DNA of 64,000 bases, from NCBI GenBank assembly GCA_018806915.1, contig JAGKQI010000052.1, positions 62,001 through 126,000 of the forward strand, read 5' to 3'. The position numbers were made by a program, and so were the translations under genes. Source of the DNA: Phytophthora colocasiae (taxonomy: Eukaryota; Oomycota; Peronosporomycetes; Peronosporales; Peronosporaceae). A model generated the notes under the pieces. It was not told the origin of the DNA. It worked only from the letters and a program-made list of their open reading frames with translations, and searched no databases. Below are positions 45,301 through 55,769 of this stretch, piece by piece; the first letter of the stretch is position 1, and every line of letters starts with the position of its first letter.

Positions 45301-46379
45301 AGCAGACAGCATACAATTCAGTATTACATGCAGCTTATTATACAGCTTACCATTCTCGAATTCGCTTGCAGATGCTGCACTATCGTTTGGAGGTATGACG
45401 GTGTCCATGGAAGCCAAATCGTCGAATTCCGACCCCGTATCCACGTCTTGGACATGAGGTGATGTCGCCACCAGAGACCGTGGTGGTGTGCTCGCAACAG
45501 GACTTTGGATCAAGGAACGACGGGTACGTCGCTTTCCTGTGCCCGACGTGGCGGTGTCGTGACAGGTGGCGTCGCGTCTGTTGCCGCTTGTGACTGGTTC
45601 GTAGTCACGGGAGAAAATGCCGCTTGAACTGGAGGCGTAACGGTAGGAGCTGCTGCGTCACCATGTTCTGCTGAAGGAGCTGCAGGCGCTATTTGACCGT
45701 GGAGAGGAACACCAGCTTCCTTGCGCAGCACTGGTACCAATACCACGATAGGTTAGAAAATATGTATATACCGCTTTGATTTTAACATACCTAGAGCGTA
45801 ATACTCCAACACAACCCTCTCACCGCGGACGTAGTCAACGCCTTCCGTCCCCGTTATTTTGCGGCCAGGACGGATGTAGAAGTAGCGATCGTCTAGGCTG
45901 CGGCGTGGTGGCGGCTTACGCGTCCACCCTTTCTCCTTGAGCTCTTTCCAGACGGACTTGAAGGAGAGGTCTTTCCCGGTCACCTCGCTGTCCAGCACTA
46001 CCATACTCTCTATACCCCACTTGATCTCTGGCCGCGTAAATTCTCGAATGAGGAGTTTTTGTGAAAGCGGCAGCTTGCCAGCCACACGTTGGGCCCGTTG
46101 GACCACACGTCTCGCGGTGTCTCTAAAACATAATGCAAATCAGTTGCAGTTTCGCAGAACTCGTTGAGAATTTATATTTCAAAATTCTAAAAACCCTGGT
46201 CGATGCACACTTCAACAGAGGTACAGAAACTAAACAAGTGCTTGACTTGGTGTTTGTATGCCACTGTGGCGGGGGAAAGGACACCAATACAAACTTTAAG
46301 TCTAAATTTGCTTAAACTGAATATATTCAGTTTAAGTGGATAGGCTATGCTGCATTATGCAGCATCCGTACTCGAGGGG
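42374..46379 (-). mobile_element. piggyBac element 2 (4.0 kb)
   Basis: The ends are CCCCTCGAGTACGGA and its exact inverse, flanked by TTAA (42370-42373 and 46380-46383). Palindromes sit close to the right end: AAACTGAATATATTCAGTTT (about 46314-46333) and ATGCTGCATTATGCAGCAT (about 46348-46366). Related words lie near the left end and in the introns. One transposase gene fills the minus strand. It has an N-terminal domain shared with elements 1 and 3 and at least two frame changes. Confidence 0.92.
42957..46106 (-). pseudogene. piggyBac 2 transposase, frameshifted in the N-terminal half
   Basis: The exons run right to left. The 5' domain contains SFKSVWKELKEKGWTRKP and TGTEGVDYVRGE, up to a GTATGT donor near 45792. 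A low-complexity linker (45360-45745) follows with a frame change near 45500. An acidic segment and transposase N-part (44536-45156) come next, then a frame change at 44536-44539. Then come the catalytic region with LAFDEAILPSRS, an intron (about 44108 to 44027), and the C-part 42957-44027 with VVIDRFYTSVAL and MGGVDVHDQLRLQ. A Cys-rich tail follows (CKVCSVLRAG, FFCSEC). All three aspartates are present. No ATG opens the first exon frame before the conserved domain; an upstream exon is likely. Confidence 0.82.
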
Positions 46380-46417
46380 TTAAATTGTGCAGTTCCATAT
46401 AGAGAAATCCTATTTAA

Positions 46418-49400
46418 CCCATGTAGGACGAGGATTTATCCTGTATTATACAGAATAAACAATAATGTTGATTAAAGTATTGAGCGATGTCCGCAACAAT
46501 TTATCTGTTTGAAGCCTTTGGCGGTCCAAAGTGCGCTAGACACGACCAAACTGGACAAAAATGCTACGAGTACTAACAAAACCGCTTCGAAATGGAAGAC
46601 ATCTGTGCAAATAATGCAATCTCATTGGTTGTTCAGCGGGTATAAGCCTTGGTTTGTCTGCCATAAGTCGATTTCCTGTTGAATCCGATTGCTGGGAGCG
46701 CTTGCGCGCCAAAACTGCGCGCCAAGTTTGAGTGGCTGCGCGACGCTACCTCTCTTCCCTACGCGCACCAAATTTTCGGCCAGTTCTAGACTAGAAGGAA
46801 GTGAAGATGAACTAGTATGGAACTGGCCGAAAAGTTTGGTGTGCGTAGGAACCAAGGCTACAGATCAAACAAGACGCTGATCGGTGCTGCATTATATTTT
46901 GGAACGCTATGTGAATAGCACTAACTACTGTCCTCCTCGTCAGTATCACTCGCGTCGCCACGCTTGCGCTTTCTGGAAGCGAATGCGCTTCTTCAGGTGG
47001 GAAGGAATGAGAGTGCCGTTTACCCACGTCGTGTGCCAAATTTGGCTGCAGGTGAGCGAGTTGCCCGTTTCCTCGCGGCGGACCCGATTGCATAGCGGTA
47101 CGTAGCCATCAAATGCCACGCAACAAGCCTCACAGAAGTAGCTCGTCTCTAATCCTTTTGTTTTGGGTGGCGATAGTGCTGAGCAAACCTTGCACAGGTG
47201 CTGACGGCGCTTGCCATGGTAAAGACTGTCATTGTTTTCCAGCGTGTGCTCTCGTGTAGGTAGAGGCACTGAAGCCAAGTCTTCTGCGTTCATGTTTGCT
47301 CGAAAGGTCGCTGCGGTGACCCCCAGCAACTCTACCTGTAGGCGCCGCATGTACTCGGCGTGCGTGGGTACCGGCTCTCCCTTCTTCTTTTGCACCAACT
47401 TGTGAAGGATGAAGCCGTTCACGACGGCCATGTCGACGAAAGCTAGGAACAGTTGCTTGTAGTACTTCTTGAACGATACGCATTGCTGGATTGAATAACT
47501 CTGCAAGCGGAGCTGATCGTGAGAGTCGACACCGCCCATACCAGCGTGGTAGTCAGCCACAAGTTGCGGACACGGTACGTTTGTAAGCACACCAGAACGC
47601 TTGTATTTCCTAACGACCGCTGTCCGGGTTGTTGCGCAGCCCGTCGCGATCATATTCACGGGCTTACTGTCCATCCAGGACACTCCAACGAGCGATGGGT
47701 GGTCAATGGCTTGGGCAATGCGATAGGTTCCGCGGGGCATGGCTGCGGGTCGCGACTTCTGAGTAAATGACAGCGTCGTCGGCCACCCCAATCGGTCGTT
47801 GCGATGGGTGCCGACAAAGTAATATCCCATGCTCAGGAGTTGCAGTGCCAGTGCGCACGAGCTGTAGAAGTTGTCAGCAATTACCAGGCGTTTACCGGGT
47901 TGTCCGTCAAGTGCCTTGCCAATGTTGCGAATCACCGCTTTCTGGGCGACGCCCTTCGCTCTCTGTTTGTCCTTCTCAGCGCCGAGGTACACTTCAACTC
48001 TGTATAATACAGAGCACGATACAGAATATCATTAGCACCGATTAGCTTATTCTGTAGCATACAGCAAAGCATTACTGCAACACGGACTGCCTTATTCCGC
48101 GTTATACAGAATAACCCACCTTGTACAGTAGCCAGTGTCCGCGCAGCACGTCATATGACACTTAGTGCCGTACTTGTGCGGCTTATCCTTGTTATAAACG
48201 CGAATGGGATTGAACTGGCTTCGATTTGGAATGGTTCCCTCATCGAAGCTCACACGAGAACCCATCCGGTAGCCGCGACGAAACGTCTTCTCAATGGTTT
48301 GAAGCACTGGGCGCACCTTCCAGGCCTTGTCCGTTTGAGCGGACGCGTCGTTGTTGCTCGCAAAATGCAGAAAGCGTGTGATAGTCTTGAATCGATCACG
48401 CTTCATATACCGCCCAAATGTGCCACGAGGCACAGCACCATCCTCCTTCGTCGCCCAGCGCTTGTTCAATCCATCGGTGTGCCCACAGAGTGTCCTAGCC
48501 ACAAGGAGACCTATGACGTGCACGATTTCATGTACCTTTATTGGTTTCATCTTCTGAAGCTTGGCCACAATGTCTGTGAGGGGCATCACTCGTCTTGTTG
48601 GGTCCTTGGCTTGAGCTTCAAGCTGACGCGCACGGGTTTTCTCGGCGATACTGGGAATGCACTCCACGCGATAGTCGTTGGTCTCTTTTGTAATGTGAAT
48701 CCACAGAGCCTTTGGCAAGAAGTAAAAAAACATTCCAAGCGGCGCCGCTGCGAAGGCTACAGCCGATTTCGTGGGGCCGTAGTCGCCGTCGTACAGGTCA
48801 TTAGCACCGTATAGAGCCAGCTCATCTGTATTCAGGTACATACAGATTAGTCAAATCACCTTCTCATCATATTCTGTATCATACAGACTAACCTGAATGG
48901 TCTTGATCAAACACTTTCCAACCGGATAACCCGAGCTGACGCATGGCGTCGTCATCCTGCTGGAATAAGTGACTCTCATCTTCGTAGTCGCTATCAGATT
49001 CAATGTCGCTGCCGAAGTCGTAATGTTCATGCGTGGCGGCAATCAAGGCGTCATCATCGTCAGCATCTTCATCGTCAGATAATGGCTCTTTGGTTACATT
49101 CACGTCGTCAGGGGAAACAGGCTCAAATAGGGTTTCAGCGCGCATTGCATCGATGAATTGGTTGCTGTCAAAAGCATCAACGTCGCCACCAGAGCCAAGA
49201 TCACCAGTATTCACCAATTCAGTATCCTCCGGAATAGCAGGCCGACCATCGACTTGTTCTGTATCAGCTGGATTATCAGCGCTGGTAGACACCACCTCAA
49301 CTTGAGCTTCAGGCGCCAGCACCGGTGTAACACCAGCGTCAACAGCGGGAGCAGCTACTTGGATAGTCCTCGGCACGGAAGAACTTTCATTTGGGTCGCG

Positions 49401-50010
49401 ATTGACCACCGGGGCAGCAAGAGGAGCTCGAGAAGGTGACGCAGCCAACCGCTTGCGTGGCGGGGGCACTATTGGCAGCTCCAACAATCCTGACTGCCGC
49501 GCAAACTCCATCAGCTCGTTCTCACCTGCAAACACATTAATACATTAGAGATCGTCTTGCATAGCCACCAAATAAGATCCTTACCAACAAAGTAGTCAGT
49601 TGCACGACGAGATTCGTCTAATCGACCAGACACGCCGGGCTTGACGTACGTGAAATCCACGCTTAGTCCTTTCGGCTTTCTAGCCTTCCATCCTGCCTTG
49701 GAGAGATCGCGCCATAGCTGCTTGAAGGACTTTTCGTGGGGCCCGTTCATACGGAAAAATGAACGAGTGGCTCTGAGGGAGAGTGGAGGAGATGCGGGTT
49801 GCAATTAGGATTTTCAAACCTCTAGCCGATTTATATCGTCTTTTCTATGGAGGGAGGTTAATCCCCATCTTCCTTGCATGCGATCCATAATGATAAGCAC
49901 TCCATACAAAATTTAGTATGCGAAAGAAATGCTTGTTGGCAGCTTCGCTGAATATTTTAACCTCTAAAATCGCTTATTCTGTATTATACAGAATATCGTC
50001 TTACATGGGG
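46418..50010 (-). mobile_element. piggyBac element 3 (3.6 kb), apparently intact
   Basis: TTAA flanks both ends (46414-46417 and 50011-50014). The TIRs read CCCATGTAGGACGA (left) and, inverted, CCCCATGTAAGACGA (right). Near each end lies the palindrome CTGTATTATACAGAATA (46441-46457 and about 49977-49994), also seen in the introns. The transposase gene between them has no stop or frame break, so this is the best candidate in the window for a still active element. About 530 bp at the left and 260 bp at the right are non-coding. Confidence 0.92.
46946..49750 (-). CDS. piggyBac-like transposase, intact, three introns
   Basis: Exons 49750-49585, 49525-48893, 48825-48120 and 47999-46946, joined at GT-AG introns of 59, 67 and 120 nt, give 852 codons without a break. 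The start is the first in-frame ATG (MNGPHEKSFKQLWRDL). Residues 1-60 form the domain shared with the sister elements (GWKARKP ... TDYFVGENEL). An acidic, disordered region to about 265 follows, then the transposase core. Catalytic aspartates fall at about D461 (VSFDEGTIPNRS), D544 (VIADNFYSSCAL) and D660 (GGVDSHDQLRLQ). The order and spacing agree with the D268/D346/D447 triad of insect piggyBac. A C-terminal cysteine-rich domain (CKVCSALS, FCEACC, PLCNR), which binds termini in piggyBac, ends the protein. It should excise and insert DNA at TTAA without footprints. Activity is not shown by sequence alone. Confidence 0.85.
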
Positions 50011-50216
50011 TTAACTGGACTGGTTGGTGGAGAATAACTCCCCTCCAGAACACCAGACTCTCTAATTCATCACTTCTTCTTTTACTATCTTCAGCACACA
50101 AGCCCATTCTTCATCTACACTCAAGACTTCCTCTCCAATATTCTATGATTGATTTTATTCGTCTCCATCCTTCGTCTACCTAACAACTCTGCGCAAATCA
50201 TTACTTCAACAGGAAT

Positions 50217-50401
50217 CACCGCGCCGTCCGCCTTCCGCCCTGAAAATGCTACCTGTAACGTGTGGCAAAAGACGGTAAACCCGTGCTGAAGCATGATATT
50301 CATCGTTCCTAAAAACGACGAAGCACTTACAGTATTTGCGTCATTGCGATAAAAGAGGGATCTAAAACACATTTTGACAGCATCCAGTACAGACTACGTT
50401 C
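50217..50401 (+). pseudogene. HA-repeat pseudogene, left piece
   Basis: A short stretch between two transposons. The plus frame reads SSTDYV into the target copy GTTC and continues after the Gypsy element as LPALRHHY, the start of a helicase-associated type repeat. Further left the frame has stops (after NVWQKTVNPC and after FASLR). It may be the remains of the preceding repeat (W-x3-V, then FIVP). The piece is small, so the call depends on the right-hand part. Confidence 0.5.
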
Positions 50402-51215
50402 TGTAACAGGTTGGACCCCGAAGTGGGCCAAAGTTGTGAACGGGCAGCTCAGCGACTGTTGGAAGTGGATCGGCGAGAACTTCAACCTGGATCTGGGTTA
50501 GACCCACGATCGTGCTTGAAGCCGCCTACAGAAGTGACACTGACTGCGATGGAAGTGCCAATAGGAGAGACCGTATTGGTTGACGGCACGAGTCACGCGA
50601 AGTGAGATCTATGCTGGACGTGCACTATGAGGAGACAGACGGAAGGCACGATGAGCCCGAAGCTCACTTGCAAATCGGACGGCTGGATAGCACCCCGAGA
50701 AACGACGAGTAAGGCGCACTTCGTAGACACGAAGTGGCGTCAAAGCAAACCGAGTGGTTGTACGAGAGGAACGAAGGGCGGCGGTTTAAGGAGGAACTTG
50801 GTGTACAAGCGAGAGGAGGACTATCGGGTTTCCAAGCGGTGACGAACGTGGCAGCCAGTCGAGGGTCGGAGAAGACGACTCACCTGGTACGGCCGGGTAG
50901 CGTAAGTCGCGGGACTTGGAGGACGAGCAGTTAGTACTGTCGTGAGTGCAGGAGGACCAACGAGGACTGACGTCTACGAAGGAACGGAGGAACGAAGGAA
51001 CGAAGGAACGAAAGACGAAAGTAGAAGTCTATTAGGCTTTTAATATAAATAGGTGCGTTCGTGCTGCAGCATCGAACAAACCGGCGCGGTGAACCGAGCC
51101 AACAGGAGCGTGTGAAGTTGAAGTGTGCTCTTTAGCACCCGATCCTTGGATATTCCACCCGGCGCAGCACCAGCTATTCGACCCACTGGTGGGCAGTGAG
51201 ACTAAACCCATTACA
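50402..51215 (+). repeat. Gypsy 5' LTR
   Basis: 814 bp. A TTTTAATATAAATAGG stretch at about 51038-51053 may contain the TATA-like promoter element. The last base with the next two forms the ATG of the first frame. Confidence 0.92.
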
Positions 51216-53648
51216 TGGTGGTCATACAGGGGCTTGTCTCACTGCAACAACGGCGCCGACGGAATTCAACGCGAGTAATGATGAACGAAACGAGAGAAAC
51301 GGCTCGAAAGAGATCTACGAGGAAGCAGGCTTCGACACGATCGAGAAGTACGAGGCGAGGAAGCTCTCAGAGTCGTCGAACAATGAATGATGAGGTAGCA
51401 GGGGTGGCGCGAAGTAGCAGCGACGAAGCCACGATCAGCCCTGACGAGTATGAAGATAAGCGAGCTCCGTCAGCGAGAGAAGCCAGCGAACCCAGGGTAT
51501 TGACGAGGAGTCAAGCACGCAGAGAATGGGAGAACGCTGAGCGATTCCTCACCAGAGCAGCCAACGGGGAAGAGCAGGAATTCCAGAGCGGCAAGGACCT
51601 AGTCGACGCTGTCCTTGGCCAATTAGAAAAGCCCGGTGAAAGCAATCGAGTTCGGGTCGTACCTCTGGAAGAAGCACCAGGCAACGAGCGACAGCTACGA
51701 CGCTCTGCTGCCAGAGAACAGCACTTGGAACAACCGCGTGACGAGCAACATGACGTGGAACGAGCCGATGAAGTGAACGAAGGAGTACTTGGACGAGTTG
51801 TAGAACCAGAGCCACTTGGGGACCAAAACCTTGATGGAGATGCACCAGAACCACGGGTACCTGCGGCTACGGATGCTATGGCTGCGGAACTTCAAGAACT
51901 TCGAGAAGAAGTCCGACAGTTGAGACTGCGTCGTAATGAAGATGTACCACGTGAACAGCAACGAGCTGAGCGGGACAATGGTCGTGAAGTAAGAGAGCCG
52001 CGAGGTCGGTACCAACAAGGTCTTCGAAGAGAAAACGACGAACGAGAACCCAGTGTAGGTCGGCGACGGTCTCCAGAACGAGAAAGAAGAGGAAGGTCTC
52101 AAGGTCGACCAGGAACACCACAGAGACAACGTGTCGGACACCGGCGTCGTGAACGACCAGGAGGGGATGATCCACCGTCCTCCTCCAGTAGTAGTGATGA
52201 TTCTGACGGCCGAGGACCCCGAGGACACGGATTACCGCACGGACGAAGCAGTAGCTCGGAGAGCTCAAGCAGTGACTCGGACCGACGAGAACCAGTACGA
52301 CAGCGACGCCCACGACGAGAGCAACGAGAACGACGGAGACGACGACAGTATCAAGAACAGCGATATTCCCCGGGACGACGAGATAAACAACGGGATCGAC
52401 GTCGTGAACATACACGCCGAGGCAACGTGAAAGACCTGGAGCTGCCGACGTTTACGCCGACGAGTGGAGCTTCGGTCTCGACTTGGACTGACCGAATTGA
52501 CTTGGCACTTCAAGGAGCTCGTGAGTCGGGACGTGGAGAATGGAGTGACCATGCTCTCTACTTCATATTGGGGAACAAGCTGATGGCGGAAGCTGCGAGC
52601 TGGTGGGTTGATTTTAACCGAAGACTGAGTGATCCCGAACGGACCTGGACGCACTTGAAGCAAGCCCTACTGCGACGGTATGGACCCAAGGAGGACATCA
52701 CGTGGTGTGAAAGAGTCCCATGCGGATTACGCAGCGGCACTCCGAAAGGCAGCTGGAAGAAGTCGAGTCAGTGAACGCGTGCTGATGGCGCAGTTCTACC
52801 GTGGAATGGACAAAACCACACGGCAGTTGGTCAAACAGCAGGAACCCGAGAACTTGGAGGAAGCAGTGATCAAGGCGACAGAGATAGATGATCCTATGGA
52901 AAGCTTGGCACCGATGGCGCCGACAGCCGAGAAAGCGTTGGGAACGACAACAGCGGCAGGGACGAATTCGACAGATGAAGTAACGGCTCGTACAGTGACG
53001 TTGCCGGGTGTTGGGAGCGTGTATGTCCCAGTCACGGGAGTGACGGAAGGAATCAAGAACTACGCAGCAGTGGACCCGGATGGCCTGGTTCTCTATACCA
53101 ACCCAAAGGGAGCCTGGAACATTATCACGGGAAATTATGAGCTTCCAGCTGGACGCACTTGGAATTCCAGGTACTGGGCGGAACCCAGTCAGAAGAGGAC
53201 GAAATCGAAGAAGGCAGAATCCAAACGAACCACCAAGAAGAAGAAAGCTCGCAGGCAGGAGGATTCCACCGATGAGGATGACGAAGAGGAACCCAAGCCA
53301 CGCAAGAAGGTGAAGCCCAAGCGTACGGCCGAATCCAGCGAAGACGAACGTGACGGGAAACCCCAGAAGAAACTGAAGGCGGCAGTTCGACAGGTGCTGG
53401 CTGAACAGAGTCGAGGACGCCAGAGCAGTGCGAAGAGTAATACGGACGGCAACCGATGCTTTATCTGCGGCCAGGATGGACACTGGGCGCAGTACTGTAC
53501 TAATGGACCTAAGTGCTTCGCGTGCAACAAGTTTGATCACTTTGCCCGGGACTGTACGGATACCGCTGCCAAGTCCAAGAACGATCAATACCTGGCCAAA
53601 CGTAAGGAAGAGCGCAAGAGTCCGGAAAACGGGGGTCGGACGCCATAG
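51215..53648 (+). pseudogene. Gypsy gag, two zinc knuckles, one frame break
   Basis: The frame opens at ATG 51215 (MVVIQGLVSLQQRRRR); a later ATG near 51281 is an alternative. The first 400 residues are charged, Arg/Glu/Ser-rich and low in order. The gag core lies near residues 408-490 (LELPTFTPTSGASVSTW, EAASWWVDFNRRL). The frame then breaks near 52700, and gag resumes at 52680-53648 with SHADYAAALRKAAG, AQFYRGMDKTTRQLV and two CCHC knuckles (CFICGQDGHWAQYC and CFACNKFDHFARDC). A Lys-rich acidic/basic linker precedes the knuckles. A small deletion, or a base-calling slip, explains the break. Confidence 0.87.
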
Positions 53649-53649
53649 G

Positions 53650-55769
53650 GGGAGTATGGTGTCCACGAAGTGTCCAGTATCCCCGACGAGTAGTCGAAGC
53701 GGCTGGGGCCCTGAGGTGTCGATAACCGAGAGTGCTACAGCCGGATTAAGCCGAGTTGAGAAGACGAAGAGAGACGACAATGGTGTGAGTGACGAGGAGA
53801 ATCACGATGACGAGAACGCAGGCGACGAGGCAGGCGAGGGACTGCGCCAAGTGGTGCAAGTGCTGCTGAAAGACGCGGCGGAGGAAGACATTGAGCGTGC
53901 GGCAAGGTGTGTAGCAACTGTTCGACCAACGGTGGCTTCAGTGCGTTTTGCACGAGCGCGAAGAGAAGATGAAGAGCGAGAATTACGAGTTATCCAGCGT
54001 CGCTACGGTGGATGTAAGTACGAAGCTGGAGGGGGCGAGGGAGAAGCTCCAAACGAGGAAGAGCGAGGTGACGACGTTCTTAACGTCGAAGTAGTAGAAG
54101 AAGGTGGAGGACTCGTGTCAGATGACGTAGTTCGGACAGTGACGTCGACAACGCATGACAAAGGGGTTCCGAATACGCTGTTTGAAGTGAAGAGCACCAG
54201 TGCACCGAAGGAAGTTACGACAACCGCAGTACACGGTGAGGAACCAGAGATTCACACCGGAAGCAACGACACGGCACCGAAGAACGAGGACGGCAACAAT
54301 GACGAAATCACGAACCAACGATGTGCCAGGCGTAGAGCAAAGAAAGTGGCAAAACGGCTGAAAGCCAAGGCGTGCTTGGCTCGGAAACGACAAAACGTAC
54401 GAGTGACTGCTGCTGAACGAGAAGTCAAGGCTGCTGCTTTACGGTTGAAACGGCGTGGTGAAGCCGACGATGCCTGGGACGCACTACAGAGACGCAAGCA
54501 ACAACGACGCTTGAACGAGACGGACGGCGTACGAATACCGCGGACGTCTGGAATAGGACGTGTGAGTTTGGTGAAGAAGCAGCGACCGGCAACCACCTCG
54601 ACAGCAGAGAATGACGAAGTTACCGTGGAATATGTTGGAGCAGATGACGGCTTGCCGACTGCTTTCATGGATGTTGACGGTGAAAAGAGACGTGTGAAAC
54701 TGGATAGCGGCGCGCGTTATACGATAGCTGGGACGGACTGGATGGCTCATGGCGACAGAGTGGCGGTGAAAGCTCCGGTAGACTTTGTAGAAGGCATCGG
54801 AGGCTTCCTACTCGACGTGGTAGGAGTATGGCGTTTTACTCTCACGACGGTGTTCGGAGAAAAGTTGACGATCGATGCGTGCGTGGTAGCTGGATGTGAT
54901 GATGAATTTTTACTGGGAGTCGACTTCATGCGAACGAAGGGTGCCACAATGGACTTTGAGAAGCAAGAGATTCGCTATGCGGACACTGGGCGAACAGTGG
55001 TAATTCCTTTTAGGACATACGATGTTGATGGTGGCGCCAAAGTTGCCGCGGTACGGATGGTGTTGACGACAGAGCTGAGTGGCAATACCGTGACACCAGT
55101 GCAAGTTTCAGTGACGGCAAATGATGGAGAGCGGGTCTGTTCATACCCACCAGGAAGACCGGATCCGTGTTATTGGCGGCGACAGTGACGACGGCACGGA
55201 ACGGACGAGCATGGGTGCCTGCTATCAACACCAATGTTAAGTCTGCGAAGATCCCGAACAAGAAGGAGCTCGGAACATGGATACCCTTGGACGACGACAT
55301 GGAAATCTTGACAATGAGCGGTGAACTGGATACCGAACGAGTAAAGGATTGGGTGGATAAGTTGGGCGACAGCAAGACACCTCTACCGGATGAGTCGGAA
55401 GTGGACATTGGAAGTAACGACCCGGAGACCCGTGAACTCGTGATGAAACTTTTGAGAGTGTATCGTTCGCTGACGGCGAGTATTGGCGAATGTCCTCCAG
55501 CGACGACGTTGAACGTGACTCACCATATCGATACCGGTGAAGCCTCGCCGATAATGCTGAAACGACGGCGTCAAGCTCAGACGGACGACAGTATAATTGA
55601 GAGTAACGTCGAGAAGATGTTGAAGTCGGGTGTCATCGAAGAAGGCAACGGTGGATGGGGATTCCTGTTGTTCTGGTGCGCAAGAAAGATGGCGAGGTGC
55701 GCTTTTGTGTGGATTATAGGGCGCTCAACAAGGTTACGAAGAAGGACGTTTATCCTCTACCTCGAATAG
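53650..55769 (+). pseudogene. Gypsy protease and start of RT
   Basis: The frame of the ORF at 53428-55188 overlaps the end of gag. From about 53740 it encodes an acidic and then Lys/Arg-rich linker, followed by a retropepsin: RVKLDSGARYTIAGTDWM, later CDDEFLLGVDFM. It shifts near 55130-55190 to the frame 55167-55769, which has LAATVTTARNGRAWVPAI and the segment before RT (HHIDTGEASPIMLKRRR, SNVEKMLKSGVIEEGNG). The protein is again broken, near 55655. Confidence 0.85.

Larger units (their letters stand above)
40267..50211 (+). mobile_element. Non-autonomous LTR retrotransposon with invaded 3' LTR
   Basis: The LTRs begin TGTTGAAG and end CTTCAACA. The 5' LTR is 40267-40547 (281 bp). The 3' LTR is 42325-50211, or 280 bp once two piggyBac insertions and their TTAA copies are removed. 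The two LTRs differ by one C in a run. TSD GGAAT flanks the element (40262-40266 and 50212-50216). The 1.78-kb interior (40548-42324) has no pol gene. A purine tract GTGGGAGG precedes the 3' LTR. The sequence after the 5' LTR, GGTTATGG, resembles the start of the Copia element's primer-binding site, so I suspect a Copia-dependent LARD/TRIM-like element. Plus orientation rests on the purine tract and that site. Confidence 0.88.
42325..50211 (+). repeat. 3' LTR split by two piggyBac elements
   Basis: LTR sequence remains at 42325-42373, at 46380-46417 (including a TTAA at each edge), and from 50011 to 50211. Joined at single TTAA copies, these give a 280-bp LTR matching 40267-40547. Confidence 0.92.

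Noticed and set aside
52698..53780. 360-codon minus-strand ORF over Gypsy gag
   Set aside because: It is a mirror frame of the gag zinc-knuckle region, favoured by biased codon composition.
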